Assembly (NCBI GenBank): GCA_947649125.1
Contig: CANSQL010000026.1
Span: 1-34,662, forward strand
Source: an uncultured Erysipelotrichaceae bacterium
Lineage (GTDB): Bacteria > Bacillota_I > Bacilli_A > Erysipelotrichales > Erysipelotrichaceae
DNA: 34,662 nt
Direction of reading: 5' to 3'
The notes under the pieces were generated by a model, which worked only from the letters and a program-made list of their open reading frames with translations, was not told the origin of the DNA and ran no database searches. Each line of letters starts with the position of its first letter. The first letter of the stretch is position 1. Of this stretch, positions 4,690-14,050 are shown one piece after another. A program made the position numbers and the translations under genes.

Positions 4690-5907
4690 ATGAAGCATAG
4701 AACGATACCGTTCTCACCGCCGGATATCGGTGAGCGTGAAAAGCAGGCAGTAAGCGAAGCATTGTCTTCGGGTTGGATTACTACAGGACCGAGAACAAAG
4801 CAGTTTGAAACAGCAATTTCCGATTATGTCGGTACAAACAAAACCGTTTGTCTTAACAGCGCTACTGCCGCAATGGAATTGACGCTGCGTGTTTTGGGAA
4901 TCGGTCCCGGTGATGAGGTGATCGTTCCTGCTTATACATATACTGCCTCTTGTTCGGTTATCTGTCATGTCGGCGCAACTCCGGTCATGATCGATTCGCA
5001 GAAGGACAGTGTTGAAATGGATTATGACGCAATGGAAGCGGCAATCAATGAGAAAACGAAGGCGATCATTGCGGTCGATGTGGCGGGAATCGTTTGTGAT
5101 TATGAGCGCATCTATGAAGCAGTCAACAGAAAAAGCAGCTTATTTCACGCAGCCAATGATATGCAGAAAGCATTTCAGCGCGTTATCGTGATGTCTGATT
5201 GTGCGCACGGCTTCGGTGCTGTAAGAAGAGGAAAGCATGCCGGTATGATCGCTGATTTTACCTGTTATTCCTTTCACGCAGTGAAGAATTTGACAACTGC
5301 CGAGGGCGGTGCCGTCACATGGATTGCGCATGAGGGCATGGATGATGAGGCTGTCTACAAGCAATATCAATTATTATCCCTGCACGGGCAAAATAAAGAC
5401 GCTTTGAGTAAAAATAAATCAGGCGGTTGGGAATACGATATCATCGCTCCCTACTATAAATGTAATATGACGGATATTCAGGCAAGTATCGGCATCGTAC
5501 AGCTGGAGCGTTATGAGGCTATGCTGAAGCGGCGCTTTGAAATTATCGCAATGTATGATGAAGCCTTTAAGAACGAGCCGATACAGTGCTTGAAGCATCA
5601 ATCGGACATTCATCACTCCAGCGGTCATTTGTATTTTACAAGAATAGACGGAATGAACGAAGTACAGCGAAATAAATTCATCGAAAGCATGGCGGAAAAG
5701 GGCGTATCCTGTAATGTGCATTATAAACCGCTGCCGATGCTGACAGCGTATAAGCGCATGGGCTTTGATATCGGGAATTATCCGAATGCGTATCGATTGT
5801 ATGAAAATGAAATCACCTTGCCGCTGTACAGCACATTGAGCGATGAGGATGTAAAAGCGGTAATACAGGCTTATCGGGAATGTTTAGAGGAAGTACAATG
5901 CATTTAA
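4690..5907 (+). CDS. DegT/DnrJ/EryC1-family PLP sugar aminotransferase
   Basis: A 405-residue fold-type-I PLP enzyme that transfers an amino group from glutamate to a keto-sugar nucleotide. The pyridine-binding aspartate is D170 in MSDCAHGFGA and the Schiff-base lysine is K199 in SFHAVKNLTTAEGG. The typical start IPFSPPDIGEREKQAV and the GPRTKQFE segment are present. The ATG at 4690 follows TTGGAGGAA. It lies directly ahead of the initiating sugar-phosphate transferase and overlaps it, so it may make the 4-amino sugar used as the first residue, as PglE does for PglC. The matching 4,6-dehydratase and acetyltransferase are not in this window, so the exact substrate is open. Confidence 0.85.
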   Translation: MKHRTIPFSPPDIGEREKQAVSEALSSGWITTGPRTKQFETAISDYVGTNKTVCLNSATAAMELTLRVLGIGPGDEVIVPAYTYTASCSVICHVGATPVMIDSQKDSVEMDYDAMEAAINEKTKAIIAVDVAGIVCDYERIYEAVNRKSSLFHAANDMQKAFQRVIVMSDCAHGFGAVRRGKHAGMIADFTCYSFHAVKNLTTAEGGAVTWIAHEGMDDEAVYKQYQLLSLHGQNKDALSKNKSGGWEYDIIAPYYKCNMTDIQASIGIVQLERYEAMLKRRFEIIAMYDEAFKNEPIQCLKHQSDIHHSSGHLYFTRIDGMNEVQRNKFIESMAEKGVSCNVHYKPLPMLTAYKRMGFDIGNYPNAYRLYENEITLPLYSTLSDEDVKAVIQAYRECLEEVQCI

Positions 5908-6581
5908 GAACATGGAATGAGCTTCCCGAATGGATGAGAAATGAAGAAGTCAGGAAATATCATGAAATATTGAAACGGAAACGATTCACATTGATGCTGA
6001 AGCGTTTTTTTGATGTCGTGATGTCGCTGTTTCTGCTGATTCTCTTGTCTTGGCTGTTTTTGATTTTGTCGATATGGATCAAGGCAGACAGCAAGGGCAG
6101 TGTGTTTTATCGTCAAGAGCGGATCACACAATACGGGAAACGCTTCCGTATCTATAAGTTTCGAACAATGGTGAGTGATGCGGATAAAATCGGTGCATTG
6201 GTTACGACAGCAAATGATGCGAGAATCACCAAGGTAGGGTCAAAAATCAGAAAATGTCGCTTGGATGAAATTCCGCAGCTGATCAATGTATTGAAGGGTG
6301 AAATGAGCTTTGTGGGGACAAGACCCGAGGTAGAGAAGTATGTGCGTGAGTACAGCGATGAGATGAAGGCAACGCTGTTGTTGCCGGCGGGGGTTACATC
6401 GTTTGCCAGCATACGCTTTAAAGACGAGGACAGTCTTATCGCTGAGTATTCGCAAGCATTAGGAATAGATGAAGCCTATATCAAAAAGGTGCTGCCGAAA
6501 AAAATGGCGCTCAATCTGGAATATATAAGACAAATCAGTTTTTGGAATGATGTGAAAATTTGTATTAAGACAGTACTGTGA
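5898..6581 (+). CDS. Initiating phosphoglycosyltransferase (bacterial sugar transferase, PglC/WcaJ catalytic type)
   Basis: A 227-residue monotopic membrane enzyme that transfers a sugar-1-phosphate from a UDP-sugar to undecaprenyl phosphate, starting each repeat unit. An amphipathic lead is followed by the re-entrant hydrophobic helix (about 37-59). Then come VFYRQER, the YKFRTM motif and the signature LDEIPQLINVLKGEMSFVG with TRPEVEKYV. The length fits the minimal catalytic-domain form. I prefer the ATG at 5898 with AGAGGAAG upstream, giving a 10-bp overlap with the aminotransferase; an ATG at 5880 is possible. It has Thr where most relatives have Pro in the G(P/T)RPE motif. Confidence 0.9.
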   Translation: MHLRTWNELPEWMRNEEVRKYHEILKRKRFTLMLKRFFDVVMSLFLLILLSWLFLILSIWIKADSKGSVFYRQERITQYGKRFRIYKFRTMVSDADKIGALVTTANDARITKVGSKIRKCRLDEIPQLINVLKGEMSFVGTRPEVEKYVREYSDEMKATLLLPAGVTSFASIRFKDEDSLIAEYSQALGIDEAYIKKVLPKKMALNLEYIRQISFWNDVKICIKTVL

Positions 6582-6599
6582 GTGAAAGGAAGTGATAAA

Positions 6600-7610
6600 A
6601 TGGAATGCGTTTCAATTGTAGTACCGATTTTAAATGAAGAAGCCTATATAAAACAATTTTTAACGGCCGTATCAGCACAAGATTATCCGCATAATGCTAT
6701 GGAGCTACTGTTGGTTGACGGATGTTCAACAGATCAAACAAGAGCGTTGATATACCAATCAATGGAAAATAGTGATATTAGTTTTAAAGTTTTAAATAAT
6801 CCAAAGAAAATCACACCCGTAGCATTAAATATCGGTATTAAAGAAAGTCGTTACAACTACATTGTTCGGTTGGATGCCCATAGTATATATCCAAAAAATT
6901 ATATAAGTAAGTGCATCAGTTATCTAAAAAGTACGAATGCTGATAATGTTGGATGTATCTTAAAAACAGCATATCATAATCACAAAGAAAAAATGATTGC
7001 TTCAATGCTTTCATCAAAATTCGGTGTAGGTAATTCAGGTTTTAGGACAAATGCCAAAAGCGGTTATGTTGATACAGTTCCCTTCGGTACTTTCAGAAAA
7101 GAATTATTTCAGAGAATTGGCTTATTCGATGAGCGACTTTCCAGAAATCAAGACAGCGAATTTAATTCGCGCATTATCAAAAGCGGGGGAAAGATTTATT
7201 TATTTGACGACATTGAAATAACATACTATCCTCGTAATACCGTAAAAAAGCTATTGGCAATGGGAAAGAAAAACGGTAGTTGGAATATCTATACTGCTCA
7301 TTTATGTCCGGGATCGATGCGTCTCAGACACTTTATACCCTTTGGATTTGTTTTAAGTCTATTAATCGGTATAATCTCAATTATCGCAAGATGGCAAATC
7401 ATAACATTTCTGTTTATAGGTGAATTAGCATTATATTTATTATTAGATTTAGTCTTTAGTATAAAATCTTCTGACAGCTTGAAAGATACTTTAATGTTGA
7501 TGTTTTTATTTCCGTCATTCCATATTGCATACGGTATCGGTTCTTTTCAAGGTCTTATTAAATGTCTAATTTCAAGAAAAAAAGCTTATCAGCTTGAATA
7601 CTTAACCTAA
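6600..7610 (+). CDS. Family 2 glycosyltransferase, ExoA-like
   Basis: A 336-residue inverting GT-A enzyme. The opening SIVVPILNEEAYI, the LLVDGCSTDQT segment and the metal-binding RLDAHS motif correspond to ExoA-type glycosyltransferases. The VPFGTFRKELF and RNQDSEFNSRI segments match the acceptor-side motif. Two to three hydrophobic segments at the C-terminus (about 245-325) anchor it in the membrane, also as in ExoA. The ATG at 6600 with AAAGGAAGTG upstream is preferred to an in-frame GTG at 6582. From here the base composition looks clearly more AT-rich than in the two preceding genes. The donor and linkage cannot be read from sequence. Confidence 0.85.
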   Translation: MECVSIVVPILNEEAYIKQFLTAVSAQDYPHNAMELLLVDGCSTDQTRALIYQSMENSDISFKVLNNPKKITPVALNIGIKESRYNYIVRLDAHSIYPKNYISKCISYLKSTNADNVGCILKTAYHNHKEKMIASMLSSKFGVGNSGFRTNAKSGYVDTVPFGTFRKELFQRIGLFDERLSRNQDSEFNSRIIKSGGKIYLFDDIEITYYPRNTVKKLLAMGKKNGSWNIYTAHLCPGSMRLRHFIPFGFVLSLLIGIISIIARWQIITFLFIGELALYLLLDLVFSIKSSDSLKDTLMLMFLFPSFHIAYGIGSFQGLIKCLISRKKAYQLEYLT

Positions 7611-7624
7611 GTAGGAGAAATTAT

Positions 7625-8422
7625 ATGAACGCAAAAAATGAACGAACCGTACCAATGGCTGATATTGAAGTTTTAATCGCCTCTTTAAATCAAAAAGATA
7701 CTTCATTGATTGAGTCGATGAATGTAAAGACTGATGCTATTATAGCTAATCAAGCAAATGACTATGATTACATCAATGTAATGAAAGACTCACAACGCTG
7801 TCAAATGATTACGACACCGTACCGTGGTGTGGGAAAGAACAGAAATATTGCTTTATTTGCAGCAAAAGCTGATATATGCTTAATTGCTGATGATGATATT
7901 CTTTATTACGATAATTATAAAGATATTGTTTCAGAGGCTTTTCATAAATTAAAAGATGCAGACATCATTATCTTTAACATAGACGATTGTGAGGATAATG
8001 GTAGAAGAGTTAATAAAAAAATTAAAAGGTTGAAATGGTACAACCTTTTAAACTACGGAGCAGTAAGAATAGCCTTTAAAAGACAAAGCATTGTAAATAA
8101 CAGCGTATTGTTTTCAACTGCATTTGGCGGCGGTGCCGTATATAGTGCCGGTGAGGACTCATTATTTTTAATTGAAGCTTATCGAAAAAAACTACATATC
8201 TATACTTATCCCAAAACAATCTTAAAGCTTCAAGAGTCAGAATCTACCTGGTTCAAAGGATATGATGAAAAATATTTTTATGATAAAGGTAAATTTTTAG
8301 CTGTTGCTTTTCCTAAACTAAAATGGCTGCTTGTTCCTGTTTTCTTATTAAAAGAATGTAAGAAATCGTCATTAAGCATGTTATCTTGTTGTAAGAATAT
8401 ATATAAAGGAGCATTTAATTAA
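7625..8422 (+). CDS. Family 2 glycosyltransferase, small divergent
   Basis: A 265-residue GT-A-like protein. The start DIEVLIASLNQKD and a segment ending in RGVGKNRNIALFAAKADICL lead to the metal-binding IADDDILY (about 88-95), the usual order for family 2. SAGEDSLFLIEAYRKK is the typical acceptor-side acidic motif. A short hydrophobic stretch near the C-terminus (about 237-247) may touch the membrane. AGGAGAAATTAT precedes the ATG. The spacing to its neighbours is 14 and 22 bp, so it is in the operon. Donor sugar unknown. Confidence 0.78.
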   Translation: MNAKNERTVPMADIEVLIASLNQKDTSLIESMNVKTDAIIANQANDYDYINVMKDSQRCQMITTPYRGVGKNRNIALFAAKADICLIADDDILYYDNYKDIVSEAFHKLKDADIIIFNIDDCEDNGRRVNKKIKRLKWYNLLNYGAVRIAFKRQSIVNNSVLFSTAFGGGAVYSAGEDSLFLIEAYRKKLHIYTYPKTILKLQESESTWFKGYDEKYFYDKGKFLAVAFPKLKWLLVPVFLLKECKKSSLSMLSCCKNIYKGAFN

Positions 8423-8444
8423 TAAAATGAAAGGATGATTCATA

Positions 8445-9539
8445 ATGAACTACGCATTAATCGGCTGTGGCAGAATATCTCCAAATCATATTGCTGCAGC
8501 TCTAAAAAACAGTCTGACTATAAAGGCCGTTTGTGATGTTAAAAGAGAAAGAATGAGTGAATTATTAGCAAAATTTGAATTGGACAGTTCTAATATAAAT
8601 CAATACTTAGATTATAAAGAAATGCTGAAAAACGAAAAAATAGATTTAGTTGCGATAGCTACCGAATCAGGCCTGCATGCTGAAATAGCATTGTATTGTA
8701 TCGAAAAAGGAATTCACTGCATTATTGAAAAACCTATGGCGATGAATATGAAAGATGCACAAAAAATATGTGATTTAGCAAAAGAAAAGAATGTAGTCGT
8801 ATGTGCCAACCATCAAAACCGATTCAATAAATCAATTCAAAAAATACATGAGGCAATGGAAGCAGGTATGTTTGGCAAACTGCTTCACGGTACAGCGCAT
8901 GTGAAATGGAATCGAAATAAAGGATATTATGATCAGGCGTTGTGGCGAGGCACTTGGGACAATGACGGCGGCTGCTTGATGAATCAATGTATTCACAACA
9001 TTGATCTACTGCGTTGGATGATGCAAGATGAGGTAGATGAAGTAATGGCATATACCGATAATTTGAAGCATGATTATATTCAAGCAGAGGATTTAGGAAT
9101 GGCACTGGTCAAATTCAAAAACGGTGCTTACGGGATTATTGAAGGTACAGTAAATGTATATCCGAGTAATCTGGAAGAAACCTTATATCTTTTCGGTGAT
9201 AAAGGGACAGTAAAAGCAGGCGGTAAATCTGTTAATATTATTGAAGAATGGTGCTTTAAAGATGATACAAGCAATCCGGAAGAAATAAAATTAAAATATA
9301 GTGAAAATCCTGAAAATATATACGGATTCGGCCATAATCCCTTATATGCAGATGTTATTCATGCAATTTCAACGCACACCAAGCCATTGGTAGATGCAGA
9401 GGCCGGCAAGCGAGCTTTAGAATTGGTGCTTGCAATATATCAATCAGCGTATTTAGGAAAACCGGTTAAATTACCGTTGAGCATTGATGTCTCCTCCACC
9501 GATTTCTTTGATATGTTCACAAAGAAAGGAGTGGATTAG
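8445..9539 (+). CDS. wbpB: Gfo/Idh/MocA oxidoreductase, WlbA/WbpB-like UDP-GlcNAc-uronate 3-dehydrogenase
   Basis: A 364-residue NAD-dependent enzyme predicted to oxidise the 3-hydroxyl of UDP-GlcNAcA. The Rossmann motif is ALIGCGRISPNH (4-15) and the catalytic lysine K96 sits in IIEKPMAMN. The WlbA-type active-site run WRGTWDNDGGCLMNQCIHNIDLL has H184 and D187. That segment is what separates WlbA from the general family. The next gene is the aminotransferase that would accept its keto product, starting with no intervening base. A GAAAGGATGA ribosome site precedes the start. Confidence 0.85.
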   Translation: MNYALIGCGRISPNHIAAALKNSLTIKAVCDVKRERMSELLAKFELDSSNINQYLDYKEMLKNEKIDLVAIATESGLHAEIALYCIEKGIHCIIEKPMAMNMKDAQKICDLAKEKNVVVCANHQNRFNKSIQKIHEAMEAGMFGKLLHGTAHVKWNRNKGYYDQALWRGTWDNDGGCLMNQCIHNIDLLRWMMQDEVDEVMAYTDNLKHDYIQAEDLGMALVKFKNGAYGIIEGTVNVYPSNLEETLYLFGDKGTVKAGGKSVNIIEEWCFKDDTSNPEEIKLKYSENPENIYGFGHNPLYADVIHAISTHTKPLVDAEAGKRALELVLAIYQSAYLGKPVKLPLSIDVSSTDFFDMFTKKGVD

Positions 9540-10682
9540 ATGGAATTTATTGATTTAAAAAAACAGTATGAAATCCTAAAGCAGGAAATTGATGCTAATA
9601 TTCAAGCAGTTTTAGATGACGGTCACTATATAATGGGAGCTGCTGTTTCTGAACTTGAAAAAGAATTGGCAGATTATATCGGTGTAAAGCATTGTATCAC
9701 ATGTGCAAACGGGACCGATGCTTTATCGCTTGCATTAATGGCATGGGGTATTAAAAGCGGTGATGCAATATTCGTACCTTCCTTTACATTTTATGCCACA
9801 GCTGAAGTAGTATCTTTGATTGGAGCAACCCCGATATTTATTGACAGTGATCCGCGTACTTTTAACATAGACGTTATTCATCTTCGCAGCGTGATTGAAA
9901 ATGTAATCAAGGAAGGAAAGCTTAATCCACGAGCAATTATCCCTGTTGATTTATTTGGCCAACCGGCGGAATATGAAGAAATAATGAAAATTGCAAAGGA
10001 CTATAATCTATTAGTGCTGGAAGATGGTGCACAGGGATTCGGAGGTACAATAAACGGCAAAAAAGCATGCAGCTTCGGCGATATCTCTACCACTTCTTTT
10101 TTTCCTGCGAAACCTCTTGGCTGTTACGGCGATGGCGGTGCCGTTTTCACTGACAGTGATGTATATTATGAAAAGCTTGTTTCTTTAAGAGTACATGGAA
10201 AAGGAAGCTATAAATATGATAATGTCAGAGTAGGGTTAAATTCACGTCTTGATACTCTGCAGGCAGCAATATTGTTACCTAAGCTTCATGCCTTTATCGA
10301 TTATGAGTTGAACAGTCGTAATGAAATTGCGGATATATATAACCATGAATTGAATGATATCGTAATAACACCTCTCGTTAAAGAAAATATGCAAAGCAGT
10401 TGGGCACAATATACAATTTTATTAAATAATGAGCAGGAACGAAACGAGCTTCAGCAATATCTAAAATCAAAAGGTGTACCATCCATGATCTATTATCCTA
10501 AACCTTTACATATGCAAAGTGTATATAAGGATCATAATATTTATTCAGAAGATTTAAAAAATGCAGAGAATCTCAGTCGCATATGCTTAAGCTTACCAAT
10601 GCATCCTTACCTAGAAAGGGAGCAAATAATTACTGTATGTAATGAAATCAAATTATATCTACAAAAGGAAATGAAATTATGA
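9540..10682 (+). CDS. wbpE: PLP aminotransferase, WbpE/WlbC-like (UDP-3-keto-GlcNAcA 3-aminotransferase)
   Basis: A 380-residue DegT-family enzyme that would convert UDP-3-keto-GlcNAcA to the 3-amino sugar. The start MEFIDLKKQYE, the GHYIMG segment, EDGAQGFGG (D162) and the Schiff-base lysine K191 in TSFFPAKPLGCYGDGG are all family hallmarks. The FFPAKPLG form is typical of WbpE-type sugar aminotransferases. It begins directly after the dehydrogenase stop codon and overlaps the acyltransferase by four bases (ATGA), indicating tight coupling of the three steps. It differs clearly from the aminotransferase at 4690, so the cluster makes at least two aminated sugars. Confidence 0.87.
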   Translation: MEFIDLKKQYEILKQEIDANIQAVLDDGHYIMGAAVSELEKELADYIGVKHCITCANGTDALSLALMAWGIKSGDAIFVPSFTFYATAEVVSLIGATPIFIDSDPRTFNIDVIHLRSVIENVIKEGKLNPRAIIPVDLFGQPAEYEEIMKIAKDYNLLVLEDGAQGFGGTINGKKACSFGDISTTSFFPAKPLGCYGDGGAVFTDSDVYYEKLVSLRVHGKGSYKYDNVRVGLNSRLDTLQAAILLPKLHAFIDYELNSRNEIADIYNHELNDIVITPLVKENMQSSWAQYTILLNNEQERNELQQYLKSKGVPSMIYYPKPLHMQSVYKDHNIYSEDLKNAENLSRICLSLPMHPYLEREQIITVCNEIKLYLQKEMKL

Positions 10683-11578
10683 AAAAGTTTCTTTTAAGCG
10701 AGTGCTTCCATGATAACGTACAAAAAGATGCCGAGTTTGAAGCATTAGGCATTTTAGATTCAAAAGTAACACTGCCCTTTTTAACTTTTATCGAAAATGA
10801 AACATATATTGATAAGCTACTACATAATCCGCATATAAGTGCTGTTATCACAAACGAAGCGATATATGAAAAGCATTTAAAAGATATTGACTGCGGTTGT
10901 TATATATGTACCAATCCTCGTCTTACATTTTTTAAACTGCATAATTCATTAAGTCATCATAGTGAATATCAACGACCGCAGTTCGAAACTAAAATCGGTA
11001 ATGATTGTGAAGTATCACCTTTAGCGCATATCAATAAAAATAATGTAATCATCGGCAATCATGTCATCATAGAGGAATTTGTATCTATCAAAGAAAATGT
11101 AATCATCGGTGATCATTCAATTATCAGAGCCGGAGCTGTAATCGGCGGTACCGGTTTTGAATTTAAAAAAGATGAAGATTCCTTGTTTCATGTCGATCAT
11201 TGCGGCGGTGTCATAATCGGTAAGCATGTAGAAATTCAATATAACAGCTGTGTCGATAAAGCTATATATCCTTGGGATAATACTGAAATCGGCGATTATT
11301 CAAAACTAGATAACTTAATTCATATCGGTCATGCTGTAAAAATAAGAGAACGCGTAATGATTCCTGCTATGGCTGCTGTCGGTGGTAGAGTTGAAATCGG
11401 CGATGATTCATGGATCGGATTGGCAAGCGTAATACGCAACGGTCTGCATATCGGTTCAAATGCACGAGCAAATATGGGTGCCGTAGTTACTAAGGATATT
11501 GCAGACAATCAAGCAGTCAGCGGCAATTTCGCTATCGAACATAAGCAATTTATAGAAAGGTTGAAAAAAGGAGAATAG
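10679..11578 (+). CDS. LpxD-like left-handed beta-helix N-acyltransferase
   Basis: A 299-residue protein. The N-terminal 100 residues form an alpha/beta domain, followed by hexapeptide repeats of a left-handed beta-helix (about 105-285; IIGNHVIIEE, VIIGDHSIIRAGAV). GTGFEF at 158-163 and the active-site-like LDNLIHIGHAVKI (H215, H218) correspond to LpxD, the lipid A N-acyltransferase. In a Gram-positive polysaccharide operon, right behind a 3-aminotransferase, it more likely acetylates the 3-amino group, the step done elsewhere by the unrelated-length WbpD. The acyl donor (acetyl-CoA or acyl carrier protein) is not determinable. The four-base overlap with the aminotransferase supports a shared pathway. 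Confidence 0.75.
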   Translation: MKKFLLSECFHDNVQKDAEFEALGILDSKVTLPFLTFIENETYIDKLLHNPHISAVITNEAIYEKHLKDIDCGCYICTNPRLTFFKLHNSLSHHSEYQRPQFETKIGNDCEVSPLAHINKNNVIIGNHVIIEEFVSIKENVIIGDHSIIRAGAVIGGTGFEFKKDEDSLFHVDHCGGVIIGKHVEIQYNSCVDKAIYPWDNTEIGDYSKLDNLIHIGHAVKIRERVMIPAMAAVGGRVEIGDDSWIGLASVIRNGLHIGSNARANMGAVVTKDIADNQAVSGNFAIEHKQFIERLKKGE

Positions 11579-11581
11579 TAT

Positions 11582-12895
11582 ATGAAACAAATGTTGTTAA
11601 ATAAGATTAAAAACAAAGAAATTATTGTAGGTGTTGTTGGCCTCGGCTATGTGGGCTTGCCGCTTGCTGTTGAAAAAGCAAAAGCAGGTTTCCGCACAAT
11701 CGGTTTTGATATACAAAAGGAAAAGGTTAATTCAGTAAACCAAGGAAAAAACTATATCGGTGATGTTGTTGATAAGGATCTGGCTGAACTGGTAAAAAAC
11801 AATATGCTGTCGGCAACAACCGATTTCGGCTTCATTAAAGATGTGGATTTCATTGCCATTTGCGTGCCGACACCTTTAGATGCGCATCAACAGCCTGATA
11901 TTTCATTTGTAAGAGATTCCGGTATCGCCGTCTCAAAGTATTTGCGTAAAGGAACAATGGTTGTACTGGAATCTTCAACTTATCCGGGCACAACTGAAGA
12001 GCTGTTAAAGCCTATTTTAGAGAAAGGATCCGGTCTGAAGTGCGGTGAGGATTTTTATTTAGGGTTCTCCCCTGAACGCGTCGATCCCGGTAATGCAATT
12101 TATCACACTAAAAATACACCGAAGGTTGTCGGAGCCATTGGAAATGATGCAACTGAGGTCATCGCCACAATGTATCGTGCAGTTTTAGAAGGAGACATTC
12201 ATGAAGTATCCTCACCGGCTGTCGCTGAGCTTGAAAAAATATTAGAAAACACATATCGTAATATCAATATCGGCTTAGTGAATGAATTATGTATGTTGTG
12301 TGAAAAGATGGGCATTTCTGCATGGGAAGTAATTGATGCCGCAAAAACAAAACCGTTTGGTTATCAGGCATTTTATCCGGGACCGGGCTTAGGCGGACAC
12401 TGTATTCCTTTAGACCCTTATTATCTCACATGGAAAGCAAGAGAATATGGGTTTCATACCTCTATGATTGAAAACAGCATGATTATTAATGACAAAATGC
12501 CTGAATATTGTGTTGAACGTTGTTATAAGGTACTAAATAAACAAAAGAAAGCAATGGCAAACGCCAAAATATTAGTATTAGGTGTAGCATATAAAAATGA
12601 TATTGATGATTATCGTGAAAGTCCTGCATTGCGCTTAATTGAACTGTTAAACGCAGAAGGAGCTACCGTTGATTTTTATGATCCTTATATTCCGGAATAT
12701 CGTTATAAGGGAAAAAATCACCGCGGCATAGAAGCAATTTATCCCGAAGTCATTAAAAACTATGATTTAATAGTTATCGCAACAGCTCATAAGAGTTATG
12801 ATTTAGAAATGCTTCAACAAAACGCTAAGGCAATTTTTGATACACGTAACGCTCTAAAAAACATTACCGATCGCAACAATATTGAATTACTGTAA
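11582..12895 (+). CDS. wbpA: UDP-N-acetylglucosamine 6-dehydrogenase (WbpA-like)
   Basis: A 437-residue UDP-sugar dehydrogenase that makes the uronic acid by two NAD-dependent oxidations at C6. The Rossmann motif GVVGLGYVGLPLA is at residues 17-29. ESSTYPGTTEE and SPERVDPGN line the active site, and the catalytic Cys274 is in GPGLGGHCIPLDPYYLTWKA. The long GGHCIPLDP form favours the UDP-GlcNAc/UDP-ManNAc branch over UDP-glucose dehydrogenase. It supplies the substrate for the 3-dehydrogenase at 8445. The start follows GGAGAATAGTAT with only three bases after the acyltransferase stop. Confidence 0.9.
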   Translation: MKQMLLNKIKNKEIIVGVVGLGYVGLPLAVEKAKAGFRTIGFDIQKEKVNSVNQGKNYIGDVVDKDLAELVKNNMLSATTDFGFIKDVDFIAICVPTPLDAHQQPDISFVRDSGIAVSKYLRKGTMVVLESSTYPGTTEELLKPILEKGSGLKCGEDFYLGFSPERVDPGNAIYHTKNTPKVVGAIGNDATEVIATMYRAVLEGDIHEVSSPAVAELEKILENTYRNINIGLVNELCMLCEKMGISAWEVIDAAKTKPFGYQAFYPGPGLGGHCIPLDPYYLTWKAREYGFHTSMIENSMIINDKMPEYCVERCYKVLNKQKKAMANAKILVLGVAYKNDIDDYRESPALRLIELLNAEGATVDFYDPYIPEYRYKGKNHRGIEAIYPEVIKNYDLIVIATAHKSYDLEMLQQNAKAIFDTRNALKNITDRNNIELL

Positions 12896-12908
12896 AACGA
12901 GGTTTTGT

Positions 12909-14042
12909 ATGAATATTGTAATGCTGCTGGATAACTGCTTTGATCCTGACGTCCGTGTATATAAAGAAGCTGACTATTTGGTGAAACAAGGAAATAATGT
13001 ACAGATCATCTGTTTAGATAAAAAGAACAAATATATAGATAAACAAGATGAAATAAAGGATGGAATTCACATACATCGTATATTCTGCCGTAATGATAAA
13101 ATAACCCGACTGCTTGAAAACAAATTTTTTTCGTATTTTACAGCCCTATTTTACGCCTACTGGCTGATGATGTTTTTTATCCGGGCAAAACATTATTTAA
13201 AACACAAAAGCGTAGACATCCTGCATTGTCATGATGTTGTAATGTCATATGGATCAAGATGGTTTTTTAAAAAACAAATAAAAGTATTCGATATGCACGA
13301 ATATTATTTAAAGGATGATAAAAGCTTCAAGGACCGAATCATGAAGTATATCGTATCCTCAGCACAAGACCATAGTAAGTGGATTATATATGTAAATGAA
13401 AAACAAATACTGAAATTAAAAGAAAAAAATAGGAATAAATTAGTTCTGCTGCCTAATTATCCGTCTCAATCCATTTTCACCGATATAACGAAAACAGCAT
13501 CCGATCGCATTCGCATAGGCTATGTCGGAGCTGTAAGAGATTTTAAATCATTAGCTGCTTTAATTGATATAAATGATATTGTGAAGGATAAATTTGATAT
13601 AAAAATTTACGGCTACGGCAGTGCTTATGACTCTTTAATCGAGTATGAAAGAAGTAAAGGGTACTTAAGCATATTAACAGGCAGTTATAACGGAATCAAT
13701 GAAATAGAAAACATTTATAAGAACATTGACATTTTGTATTGTGTTTATGATAACCACATCGCAAATTGGAAGTATTCCTATCCGGTTAAATTTTATGAGG
13801 GCATTCTCACAAAAACTCCGATTATAGTATCAAAAGATAGCACAGTCGGTGATTTCACCGAAGCAAAGAATATCGGATATACATTAAATTTAGATGATAA
13901 AGATGCTTTCCTACGCTTATTGACTGAAGAAATTAATAGTCAAAGTTATAAAACAAAGCAAATAAATCTTGAAAAAATACAGTATCACTATACATGGGAG
14001 AATCAAGTACAACGACTAAATGTTATTTATGAAAAATCATGA
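12909..14042 (+). CDS. GT-B glycosyltransferase (family 4-like)
   Basis: A 377-residue enzyme with two Rossmann-like halves. The N-terminal half opens NIVMLLDNCFDPDVRVYKEA and contains ILHCHDVV and VFDMHEYY. The C-terminal half begins at about 200 with IRIGYVGAVRDFKSL and contains the nucleotide-sugar-binding region SYPVKFYEGILTKTPIIVS. This is the GT4-type layout for transfer from a nucleotide sugar onto the lipid-linked repeat. A hydrophobic patch at about 70-90 probably lies against the membrane. The ATG at 12909 with ACGAGG upstream is chosen over an upstream TTG that would overlap the dehydrogenase gene. Confidence 0.78.
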   Translation: MNIVMLLDNCFDPDVRVYKEADYLVKQGNNVQIICLDKKNKYIDKQDEIKDGIHIHRIFCRNDKITRLLENKFFSYFTALFYAYWLMMFFIRAKHYLKHKSVDILHCHDVVMSYGSRWFFKKQIKVFDMHEYYLKDDKSFKDRIMKYIVSSAQDHSKWIIYVNEKQILKLKEKNRNKLVLLPNYPSQSIFTDITKTASDRIRIGYVGAVRDFKSLAALIDINDIVKDKFDIKIYGYGSAYDSLIEYERSKGYLSILTGSYNGINEIENIYKNIDILYCVYDNHIANWKYSYPVKFYEGILTKTPIIVSKDSTVGDFTEAKNIGYTLNLDDKDAFLRLLTEEINSQSYKTKQINLEKIQYHYTWENQVQRLNVIYEKS

Positions 14043-14050
14043 GGTGTATA

